Assembly: GCA_030549815.1 (NCBI GenBank)
Contig: JAUQQQ010000001.1
Span: 80,524-144,523 of the forward strand
Direction: 5' to 3'
Length of the DNA stretch: 64,000 nt
DNA from: a bacterium
GTDB taxonomy: Bacteria; DRYD01
Position numbers and translations under genes: made by a program
The notes under the pieces: generated by a model
The model's database searches: none
Told to the model about the DNA's origin: nothing
Seen by the model: only the letters and a program-made list of their open reading frames with translations
In this document: positions 53,761 through 64,000 of the stretch, piece after piece
Position numbering within the stretch: position 1 is the first letter of the stretch
Layout: each line of letters begins with the position of its first letter

Positions 53761-54291
53761 TTAAACCAAAGTACTTCCACCTCGGTAAAGGGGTGATGAC
53801 CAACTACCTCCACCTCGGTATGCCAAAACTGTCATTTCAGAATAATCACTATGGAAATATCCCCAACTATCACCAAAATTACTTACGAAGTTAGAAAAGC
53901 TCATTGAAAAATTTGAAGCAAAGTTCATGGTAGATTGATAAAATCCACTCATGTTAGAAACAAGGGAATTAAATGAGTTATTTAAGAAGTTTGCTCCAAA
54001 AGAAAAAGATGATATAGCGTTAAAACCAGCATTCGCAATATTATTAACATTCAAATTATTAACTATATTGTTGAAATTAAAAGAATTAAAAGATGCTTGC
54101 ATTATGTTTGAAAAGCTGCTGTTAGAAATATGCATGCTATTAAAATTAATGTTCTTAAAATTGAAATTATTGCTGCTAACAAACTTATCTTTTATTTTTT
54201 GCTTAAACGAGAAATGGACATTATTCTTGTTCATCTTAAAATGCGTCTTCATTGCACACATGTTATGTCCTAATCCTTTTATCTTGCACAT
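53761..54291 (-). CDS. Asn/Phe/Ser-rich low-complexity protein
   Basis: A 176-residue protein beginning MCKIKGLGHNMCAMKTHF. Residues about 40-145 are almost only Asn, Phe, Ser, Ile and Val, often alternating polar and hydrophobic (FNFKNINFNSMHISNSSF; NNIVNNLNVNNI). The C-terminal 25 residues hold two similar blocks, YRGGGSW and YRGGSTL. There is no signal peptide. AGGAGGTGATTT precedes the ATG at 54291, a strong site. The alternating pattern suits stacked beta-strands (amyloid-like or beta-helix), or a peptide precursor; neither is established. It is transcribed convergently with the radical SAM-containing run. Confidence 0.65.
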   Translation of the reverse strand: MCKIKGLGHNMCAMKTHFKMNKNNVHFSFKQKIKDKFVSSNNFNFKNINFNSMHISNSSFSNIMQASFNSFNFNNIVNNLNVNNIANAGFNAISSFSFGANFLNNSFNSLVSNMSGFYQSTMNFASNFSMSFSNFVSNFGDSWGYFHSDYSEMTVLAYRGGGSWSSPLYRGGSTLV

Positions 54292-54483
54292 ATAAATCAC
54301 CTCCTATTAATAATATAAAAAAATAGTTTAGAAAAGGTATAAAACTTCGAATTGTTTTACAAAATTTTTACATGCTTTCCTGAGCTTTTTTTACATTATT
54401 TTTAACATTTTTTTTACATTTTATTTTTATCTTTTCTAACTTTTTTAGCATTTACGTTATTTTGTCAAAAAATTAACAAGAAA

Positions 54484-56735
54484 CTAAAAACTCCAGTTTA
54501 ATCCCAGAAAAATACTCTTTTTATAGCCAGGATACCTTGTCATAGGACGAGATAAATCTAAACTAAGTGGACAATCATATTTTGTATTAAATAAGTTATT
54601 AACGTAAAGAGTAAAATATTTATTTTGGTCGATATAATAACGTAAGGTTAAATTTGCGAGCCAATATGATTTTATTTTTTTCTCTGGTTCTGGAAAAACA
54701 CCTTGACTTACCAACCAAGCCCAACCATCACTATTTATTAACCTCCTGTAATCATCAACTAAAACATCTGAAGTATATTTTAATTCAAAAGCAACAGATA
54801 AATTATTTGTAATATTTTGTCCATATTTTGCAAGTAGCAATAATTTAGGGGAATTTGGCAAGTATTCAAATATACCAGGAATTCCCTTAGTTACTCTAAC
54901 GTTAGAATATGAAGCAGAAAATCTAATAAATTTTCTATGAGAAAACTGATAAACATAATCTAAAAAAGCCCCTGTACTTTCTAAATTTCCATAACTTTTA
55001 AATACAAGCACACTTTCATCATAAGAAGCATCACCTGTAGTATCCGCTAAAGCACTATACTCATTTATTAGATTAGTTATCTTTGTAGAAAATACAGAAA
55101 AAGTAAAATAACTATTAACGTTTCTTTTTTTATATTCAGAATAGTATATTAACTCCAGTGTTCTATGTCTTTCCGGAAATATTGATATGTCTTCGTTGGG
55201 TGCAAGATAATAACTCCACGTTCCATTTTCAATAACTTCATTGAAAAATGGGAATCTTATATTTTGGGAATATATCAACTTTATAGCTTTATTATCCTTA
55301 ATTTTCTTAATTATACCTATATTTGGAATAACTGCTGGTTTCGCATAGATATTTTTTATTTGAAAAACATATCCTGTGCTAGTTACCTGGGAAAAGTTTT
55401 TATACATATTGGAATAATCATCATATCTTGCCCCTAAAGCTAAAATTAAATCGTCCTTCAAATAATAATCCATATGAAAATACAAGGAAAAAAGGTTAAA
55501 GTATCTTTTCCCATTTACAAATTCAATTACAATATTCCTTTCTAAAGGGTTCAAATCTGAGTATAAAGATTCATAGGTATTAAATGAAAAACTCGATCTT
55601 TTCCATTCTAAACCCATCAACAATTCCCCTTTTTTAAATTTATAATAAAAATCATTTTCTACGGAAAAAATGTTATTTTTAAGCGAAGACACTGCCATAC
55701 CCCAGTAACCAAGAATCATATTTGAAAAATTCGGTTCATAAACAGCTTCCTGATGTACACCATAAGAATAATAAGATAACTTTGTTATTATTTTTGAATT
55801 AGATGAAAGGTTAAACTTTCTTTCATAAAAAATAAACCTATTTCTATCATTCCCAAACGAATAAGGGCTATTTATAAGATAAAAATACCCGCGGGATGGA
55901 AAATGATACCTCGATTGATAATCTATATATCCAAATTTTTCCGCTTCATTATACAAGTAAAGAGCAAAATTAGAAGAGTAAGATCTATCAGAATAGTATA
56001 ATCTATCATCTATTACAAAACCAAAATTAGGCAATGTAAAATCATTTATGATTTTTTCTCAGGAAAGAAAATTTCTCTACCTTTGTAATTAACAAAATCC
56101 CACGACAAACTAAAATAATAATTACCAATTTTTTTATTAATCATGAATCCATTGTTGTTATTGATTTTATTATCATAGAAACTAAAATAACTATAGGTTT
56201 TGAAAACAGTATCCTTATAATAATCATCTTTATAGTACTTAAAGGATGGTATTAGATTTATTGTAGCAAGTAATGAATTGCTTCCAAAGTACACATTTGA
56301 ATATCCATGGACTATCTCCAAAGCATGTACATAATTAGAAGGAATATTAATAGGATATCCAGAGAAATAATTGTTTATTTGGTATCCATCAAATAAGAAT
56401 AAAGATCTGGAGTTTATTGAGCCCGGTATTTGTATACCTCTATTTCCCAGGGACCAGTAAGTACCGTTATCTATAACATACAAACCTGGAGAAAAGTTTA
56501 GCAACGTTTTTAAATCAGGGTAATAAAAAAATCTTAGCTCCAAAGGCTGAACTAAAGATATAGTAGCAGCTGACTCTAATACACTCTTTGTGTATTTTGT
56601 AGAACTTTGAACAGTATTTATAAATTCTGTCTCCTCCATTATATATTCCTTATCATCTATCTCAGAAAAAGAGCTTTTTATACATATAAGAAAAAACGAT
56701 AAAATAAAAATTAATGTTCTCAACTTTATAACCAA
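54484..56735 (-). pseudogene. TonB-dependent receptor split by a frameshift
   Basis: The plug part (about 230 residues, from TTG at 56735) begins with a signal segment and contains LKTLLNFSPGLYVIDNG, NRGIQIPGSINSRSLFLFDG and YSNVYFGSNSLLATINL. It stops after FFPEKKS. The barrel (from about 56034 to 54484, over 500 residues) continues in another frame and ends FLGLNWSF. At the junction an A6 run (T6 at 56052-56057 on the plus strand) needs one more A to join PEKK to INDFTLPNFGFVIDD. So it is one receptor of about 750 residues with a one-base shift: a sequencing error, a pseudogene, or a slippage-controlled gene. Confidence 0.82.
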
Positions 56736-56753
56736 CTTCAATCCCTCCCAAAA

Positions 56754-57665
56754 TTATCTTTGATAATTCTTTTCAATGATAACAAACTTTTCTGGAAAAA
56801 CATTTTCATACTTTATCTTCTTTAGTCCATAATTTTTAATAAAATCAATAACTTCAAAAGCTAAATTCCCATAATCAAGAGCATAAACTATATCAACTCC
56901 ATAGTTTAACAGAATTTTCTGAGTTGAAATTAACAATTTGTCTTTTCTTTTACAATAATAAATTAGTTTCAAAAGATTGTCTTCGTCAAGTACAAATACA
57001 TCAGGTAGTAAAAATATAACATCAAATTTATCCAAAATTTCATCTATCTTATCCACATTGTAATTATTAACATTTATAGGATAAACGTTCAGTCCTTCTT
57101 TTTTACCAACATCCACCGCATACTTAACACTATACCCTCCTAAGTTGTATATTATACCAACATTATTTTTATCAGGATATCTATTTTTTATGTCTCTAAA
57201 CACTAATAGAAAATCTGGATAAGGGTAAAATACCACTACTCCTGAAGGTACACCGATAACCTCGGGAGATAAAACCAAACACCATATATTTAAAGCTTTC
57301 CTATTAAAATTTTCCTTTGATAGATTAGCACCTTCACTCGCTATAGAAATAACAACATCATATTTCATTAAATCATATTTTCTAATATCTTTAATACCAA
57401 TAACATCACAATCATTTTTTCCGTAATAATTTACAAAATTGTCAACAAAAGATTTTACAACCTGATTTTCCTGCCCCATTAAAAGAGCGACCTTATATGT
57501 TTTTTGATCCCTAACTACAGACTGTGAAATATATATTTCATTTTTTGAAAATTCAAAAAGACTGCTAATAAAAGAATAGTAATCATCTTCATAATCATCT
57601 TCAGCAAAAACAGTAAAAGATAAAAAAAAGAATAATGTTAATAAAAAAAATAAACTTCTATTCAT
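56754..57665 (-). CDS. ABC-type substrate-binding protein (ABC_sub_bind-like)
   Basis: A 303-residue exported protein with a clear signal peptide (MNRSLFFLLTLFFFLSFTVFA). The mature part has the two-lobe alternation of ABC_sub_bind proteins: KVALLMGQENQVVKSF, YDVVISIASEGANLS, NVGIIYNLGGYSVKYA, and FDVIFLLPDVFVLDE. It directly precedes the TonB receptor gene (12-base gap), so the two probably act together on one solute across the outer membrane and periplasm. No permease genes are present. AGGGGG precedes the ATG. Confidence 0.75.
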   Translation of the reverse strand: MNRSLFFLLTLFFFLSFTVFAEDDYEDDYYSFISSLFEFSKNEIYISQSVVRDQKTYKVALLMGQENQVVKSFVDNFVNYYGKNDCDVIGIKDIRKYDLMKYDVVISIASEGANLSKENFNRKALNIWCLVLSPEVIGVPSGVVVFYPYPDFLLVFRDIKNRYPDKNNVGIIYNLGGYSVKYAVDVGKKEGLNVYPINVNNYNVDKIDEILDKFDVIFLLPDVFVLDEDNLLKLIYYCKRKDKLLISTQKILLNYGVDIVYALDYGNLAFEVIDFIKNYGLKKIKYENVFPEKFVIIEKNYQR

Positions 57666-57684
57666 TTTTAGCCCCCTGTTTCAT

Positions 57685-58005
57685 TTATATATTATCTTCC
57701 AGAAATTTAATTAATTCTTTTTTAGATATAAAGCCAACAATATTATTAACAACTTTTCCATTTTTGAAAAGTAGTAAGGTTGGTATTCCACTTATGTAAT
57801 ATCTTTGTGCTATTTCTATATTATCGTCGGTATTAATTTTGACGAATTTCACTTTTCCTTGATATTCTTTAGCAACTTCTTCGAAGATTGGTTCAAGCAT
57901 TTTACAGGGCATACACCATGGAGCCCAAAAATCGACCAATACAGGAACAGGACTATTTAAAACTTCATTTTCAAAAGTATTCTGTCCTACATGAATTACA
58001 GCCAT
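57685..58005 (-). CDS. trxA: Thioredoxin
   Basis: A 106-residue thioredoxin with active site FWAPWCMPCKMLEP (WCMPC rather than the common WCGPC), followed by KINTDDNIEIAQRY and the cis-Pro region SGIPTLLLF. Length and both conserved segments fit a cytoplasmic thioredoxin. It has no signal peptide. It precedes the substrate-binding protein gene on the same strand, and AGGGGG is upstream of the ATG. Confidence 0.95.
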   Translation of the reverse strand: MAVIHVGQNTFENEVLNSPVPVLVDFWAPWCMPCKMLEPIFEEVAKEYQGKVKFVKINTDDNIEIAQRYYISGIPTLLLFKNGKVVNNIVGFISKKELIKFLEDNI

Positions 58006-58097
58006 AAACTTCCCCCTATTACATTAAATATTTCAATTATTTTTTTCTATAAAACCATTAACTACCCTTCTAATAGAAATGAACTTATTAAGGACCT

Positions 58098-58616
58098 CTA
58101 TTTCTTTTTTTCAGCCATTTGCATAATTTTATCTTTAACAATATTATATATACCTCCTCCTATTGTGGCTCCTAATATTCCGCCTATAGGACCCCCTAAC
58201 ATAGCTCCAGCAGTTGTCAATAATGCAATATTAAAGAAATCTATAACACCATGTTTTACTCCATCCAATCCCTTAAGAACTCCACCCAAACAAGCTACTT
58301 TCATTCTATTTTCTTTGTCAACGCCAACATCCTTAGCTGCAAGGTAACTATTTATAGCTCCACTAAAAGCACCATATCCCATAACTAAAAATGGATAATA
58401 AATGCCCGACGCCAAGGTAAGAGTTCCTTTTAACATACCCTTTGCAAAAGAATCAAGAGTGCTTCTTTCATATCTATCCGCCTCAATACTTACTTCTTTT
58501 TTACCTTTCGGCCCTTTAATAAGCATGCTTTTCTCTTTTATCTCAACAAAATCATTTAAACCTTTTTTCTCTACAGATAATATTTCAAATTTTTGATTGA
58601 TTTTATTAACTTCCAT
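58098..58616 (-). CDS. Glycine-zipper membrane-associated protein, unknown
   Basis: A 172-residue protein. The second half contains hydrophobic, glycine-rich segments: LTLASGIYYPFLVMGYGAFS and AGAMLGGPIGGILGATIGGGIY, with repeated GxxxG spacing. This glycine-zipper pattern suggests membrane-embedded helix packing. The N-terminal 70 residues are soluble and charged. AAGGAGGTG precedes the ATG. No family assigned. Confidence 0.62.
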   Translation of the reverse strand: MEVNKINQKFEILSVEKKGLNDFVEIKEKSMLIKGPKGKKEVSIEADRYERSTLDSFAKGMLKGTLTLASGIYYPFLVMGYGAFSGAINSYLAAKDVGVDKENRMKVACLGGVLKGLDGVKHGVIDFFNIALLTTAGAMLGGPIGGILGATIGGGIYNIVKDKIMQMAEKKK

Positions 58617-58818
58617 CTAAAAGCACCTCCTTTTGTTTTAATCTCATCTTTGTTTGTAACCTTAAAAACAATAAAAATACAATAATAATTTAAAAAAAAA
58701 ATGTTAAATTCAGCAATTATTTAATTATTATTCACAAAACAATAAAAAGATTAAAAAATTTTGGAAAGGTAATTTTTGAAAATTATAAAAATAGAAAATG
58801 TAAAGGGAGGAAAAAAAT

Positions 58819-60270
58819 ATGGAAAACTATAGAGAAAAACATTTGGAAAGCTTAAAAAATCTTAATATTAATCCATTCGGATACCCTCTCAAAATTAGAC
58901 CCAATACAAGCGTAGATCAACTAAAAAACAAATACAAAGATGTTTCGGAATTACCTTCCGATAACTACATCGTAGGAGGAAGAGTATTAAATACAAGACA
59001 CCACGGTAAAAGCATATTCGCAGACCTCTTAGGGCAAGAAGAAAAAATCCAAATATACCTGAAAAAAGACGAACTAAACGAAAAATTTGACATATTTAAA
59101 GATCTAATAGATAACGGTGACTGGATTATAGTAGAAGGATATTTATTTAGAACCAAAACAAATGAATTAACAATTCATGTAAAAAATTATCATTTCCTAT
59201 CAAAGTGCTTATTAGAGCTTCCTGAAAAATGGCACGGATTAAAAAATCCAGAAATAAGATATAGACAAAGATACTTAGACCTATTCATTAATCCTCAAGT
59301 AAAACATAATTTTTTAGTAAGAAACAAGATAATAAAATTCATGAGATCATTTTTAGATAATTTAGGGTTTATAGAAGTTGAAACCCCCATGTTAAACATA
59401 ATACCCACGGGTGCATTGGCAAAACCATTTAAAACTTTTCATAACGCATTAGGAGTTGAAATGTTTCTACGAATAGCACCAGAATTATACCTAAAAAGAT
59501 TGATCGTGGGAAACTTTGAAAAAGTATATGAATTAGGAAAAGTCTTTAGAAATGAAGGAATATCAACAAGACATAATCCAGAATTTACAATCTTAGAACT
59601 ATACAAAGCTTTCGCAGATTTATCTGATATGATAGATTTAACAGAAAAAATGATATCCGAAATGGTAAAATCTTTATTCAATACCACAGTAATAGAATAT
59701 CAAGGAAAAACTTTAGATTTCAATACCCCATTCAAAAGAATTTCTTTCCCAGAAGAACTATACAAAAAAGGAGTCGATATAGAAAAAATACGAAAAGATA
59801 AAGATTACTTGGAAAAAATTGCAAAAGAATTACATATAACAAATAAAGTTATTAGCCATGTTATAGATAAAGCTTTTGATGAATTAGTAAAACCAGAACT
59901 TATTAATCCTACTTTTGTTTTAGATTACCCTGTAGAGATTTCACCTTTAGCAATTTCTAAGTTCGACAACCCAATGTATGTTGAAAGGTTTGAATTATTC
60001 GTTGCCAATTTTGAAATTGCAAACGCGTTTAGTGAATTAAATGATCCATTTGAACAAGAAAAAAGATTTTTACAACAAAGAGAATTGAAGGAAACAGGAG
60101 AAGAAGAAGCACACGAATATGATGAAGATTACATAAACGCTTTAAAATACGGTTTACCTCCAACGGGAGGACTTGGCTTCGGAATTGACAGAATCGTTAT
60201 GATCATGACAAACCAAAACTCAATAAGAGAAGTTATCCTCTTTCCAGCAATGTTGCCAAAACATGAATAA
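58819..60270 (+). CDS. lysS: Lysyl-tRNA synthetase, class II
   Basis: A 483-residue enzyme with an N-terminal OB-fold anticodon domain (VGGRVLNTRHHGKSIFADLL) and a class II catalytic core. Motif 1 is near FIEVETPMLNIIPTGALAKP. Motif 2 is FRNEGISTRHNPEFT. Motif 3 is GGLGFGIDRIVM. The residues RYRQRYLDL before motif 1 are typical of LysRS. AAAGGGAGG precedes the ATG at 58819. It overlaps the cdsA start by one base. Charges tRNA-Lys. Confidence 0.97.
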   Translation: MENYREKHLESLKNLNINPFGYPLKIRPNTSVDQLKNKYKDVSELPSDNYIVGGRVLNTRHHGKSIFADLLGQEEKIQIYLKKDELNEKFDIFKDLIDNGDWIIVEGYLFRTKTNELTIHVKNYHFLSKCLLELPEKWHGLKNPEIRYRQRYLDLFINPQVKHNFLVRNKIIKFMRSFLDNLGFIEVETPMLNIIPTGALAKPFKTFHNALGVEMFLRIAPELYLKRLIVGNFEKVYELGKVFRNEGISTRHNPEFTILELYKAFADLSDMIDLTEKMISEMVKSLFNTTVIEYQGKTLDFNTPFKRISFPEELYKKGVDIEKIRKDKDYLEKIAKELHITNKVISHVIDKAFDELVKPELINPTFVLDYPVEISPLAISKFDNPMYVERFELFVANFEIANAFSELNDPFEQEKRFLQQRELKETGEEEAHEYDEDYINALKYGLPPTGGLGFGIDRIVMIMTNQNSIREVILFPAMLPKHE

Positions 60271-61124
60271 TGATAAAAGACTTACCTAAATTTATCTTCA
60301 GAATAATAACCAGTTTATTATTAGGGAGCCTATTCATTTATTCAGTTATCGGAAACAAATATCTCTTTTATTTATTAGTTATAAGTTTCCAAGTAATTTC
60401 TGTGATTGAATTAAGGAGGATATTTCCAAATATAATTGATTCAATCCTGTGGATTTCTTTAACTTTGTGGATAGATGGAATAGTTTTGATTTATCTTTAT
60501 AAATATGAGTTAATATCCAATCTTTCGTACTTTAATTATTCAATAGCATTTCCATTTATTTTAAGCATCATCATTGTAATGCTCATTATGATAATAAAAA
60601 ACATAATGAATAGTAAAGAATTTAATAACGAGATAGTTTTAGACAAGATAGTTAAAGAGTTTTTTTTATTCTTTTACTTTATAGGGGCACTAACTTTGTC
60701 TTTCATTTTGTTTGAAATTAAGAACGGTTTATTATTATTGCTGATAGTTGTTACAAATTATTCGCATGATATTTTTGCCTATTTTGTTGGTAAAACAGTA
60801 GGAAGAACTCCGTTTTTTAATAACATAAGTCCCTCTAAAACTTTTGAAGGATATTTGGGGGGAGTTTTATTTAGTATTATAATTGGTGTAATTTTAGCTG
60901 ATAAACTTGATTTATTTACACTGGGTCAATACAAGATATTAGCAATAATAATTACGATAGCTTTCCTGTGTGCATTTGGTGATCTTTTTGAATCTTTAAT
61001 TAAAAGAGTTACAAATATAAAAGAGTCTGGAAAAATAATTTTAGGACACGGCGGTGTTTTAGATAGAATAGATAGCTTAGTTTTTTCTATCTTTTTATCA
61101 ACCACTATTTATTTTTTAATCTAA
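60270..61124 (+). CDS. cdsA: Phosphatidate cytidylyltransferase
   Basis: A 284-residue integral membrane enzyme that makes CDP-diacylglycerol for phospholipid synthesis. It has about eight helices. The family signature appears as SPSKTFEGYLGG and, near the end, GDLFESLIKRVTNIKESGK then LGHGGVLDRIDSLVFS. The start codon shares one base with the lysS stop (TAATG), so the two are coupled. Confidence 0.95.
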   Translation: MIKDLPKFIFRIITSLLLGSLFIYSVIGNKYLFYLLVISFQVISVIELRRIFPNIIDSILWISLTLWIDGIVLIYLYKYELISNLSYFNYSIAFPFILSIIIVMLIMIIKNIMNSKEFNNEIVLDKIVKEFFLFFYFIGALTLSFILFEIKNGLLLLLIVVTNYSHDIFAYFVGKTVGRTPFFNNISPSKTFEGYLGGVLFSIIIGVILADKLDLFTLGQYKILAIIITIAFLCAFGDLFESLIKRVTNIKESGKIILGHGGVLDRIDSLVFSIFLSTTIYFLI

Positions 61125-61166
61125 TAAAATGAATTTTCATTAAAATTGATTGAATGGCTTTTTATT

Positions 61167-61352
61167 TCATAACAAGAAATGCTTGCTTTCATTGTATTTT
61201 TCACAAACCTTACTTTCAAACATTTCCACCAGCAAGTTTGCCAAACTGTAATTAAACAAATTTAAACACTCATTTACAATTTCCCTAACTAAAACCTCAT
61301 TTTCAATTCCAATTCCTCGCTTTTTGTCTATTATCCTTTTACGAAGCTTTTG
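61167..61352 (-). pseudogene. Possible gene remnant in the cdsA-korA gap
   Basis: The minus strand is open for about 61 codons, ending TGA at 61169-61167. It reads RKRIIDKKRGIGIENEVLVR, then EIVNECLNLFNYSLANLLVE, which looks protein-like with balanced amino acid use. There is no start codon except an internal ATG near the end, so it is more likely a decayed gene or chance. Not assigned to any family. Confidence 0.3.
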
Positions 61353-61400
61353 TTATTTTGTACTCTTATTTTTTAAACTTCTAAAAAAGATAAAAGGGTT

Positions 61401-61427
61401 TTGAGATTCTATGTATAATAATATAAT
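61401..61427 (+). promoter_or_regulatory. Promoter-like sequence for korAB
   Basis: TTGAGA (61401-61406) and TATAAT (61422-61427) with a 15-base spacer, about 75 bases before the korA start. The AAGGAAGGGG ribosome site lies ten bases before the ATG. The spacer is a little short for sigma-70. Confidence 0.45.
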
Positions 61428-61500
61428 AGATAAGATAAAAATTTCAACACGAATTAATTTTAGATGAACTTAATTCTAACAAAGGAAGGGGCAAGTTGTT

Positions 61501-64000
<2,500 letters not shown>

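Larger units (their letters stand above)
61125..61500. other. Intergenic region before korA
   Basis: A 376-base gap between cdsA and korA. On its left there is an open stretch on the minus strand (see the separate entry), and on its right a promoter-like sequence. Nothing else is recognisable; the remainder is AT-rich spacer. Confidence 0.5.

Noticed and set aside
54360-54460. Repeated TTTTTACATT blocks upstream of the Asn/Phe-rich gene
   Set aside because: They look like low-complexity AT-rich sequence; no spacing rule or inverted symmetry that would mark an operator.

Overview
This window is 64 kb of AT-rich bacterial DNA, roughly 70% A+T by eye, with dense, often overlapping genes. I saw no rRNA, tRNA or CRISPR array. 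The organism is a diderm: it has a BamA/Omp85 protein, a TonB-dependent receptor and possibly lipoproteins. It looks anaerobic, with a Hox-type NiFe hydrogenase and a ferredoxin-dependent 2-oxoacid oxidoreductase. Many products match only families that are common in uncultured lineages, and I cannot name the phylum from sequence reading alone.

Layout. 1-6424 (minus) is a housekeeping run: surE, a small membrane protein, coaD, a putative beta-sandwich protein, a DivIVA-like protein, rpmH (only 45 codons), a CtpA-type protease, ispH, an NrnA-like phosphoesterase and a small protein in the rbfA position. 6511-7557 is an AI-2E family permease. 7606-11106 (minus) encodes the hydrogenase subunits HoxH, HoxY and an enlarged HoxU/NuoG-like protein, with no HoxF or HoxE. 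11235-13450 holds a 56-residue zinc-finger protein and an EF-G paralogue. 13742-17021 is an unstable accessory island: one intact AAA-ATPase/PD-(D/E)XK nuclease gene, a second broken copy, a remnant of a third, a 556-bp tract shared without visible difference, and five short GC-rich insertions. 17232-20048 encodes a very large PilX-like protein with its own promoter and terminator.

20262-31729 (plus) is a colinear run: a MutL-like reactivase, an aldehyde dehydrogenase, two unknown proteins, an S9 peptidase, a solute-binding-like protein, a DegT-like protein and a FliK-like protein. 31942-36184 carries bamA, a PrmA-like methyltransferase and hisS. 36480-47794 (minus) is an envelope and core operon: a Ycf45/SpoIIIAA-like ATPase, two CNNM/CorC proteins, a DgkA-PAP2 fusion, ybeY, a PgpH-like protein, atpG, def, a membrane protein and an ABC exporter. 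HU follows at 47919-48236. 48596-53647 (plus) carries a coiled-coil protein, ruvC, an NfeD-type protease, a radical SAM/SPASM protein with a PqqD-like N-terminus, an unknown protein and a KamB-like reactivase. 53761-58616 (minus) has an Asn/Phe-rich low-complexity protein, a frameshifted TonB receptor with its partner binding protein, thioredoxin and a glycine-zipper protein. The window ends with lysS, cdsA and korAB on the plus strand.

The most unusual feature is the set of ~20-bp GC-rich insertions (core GGGGTAGGGGTCCC) in the nuclease-gene island. They occur in both orientations, and two of them are in-frame 21-bp insertions relative to the paralogue next door.
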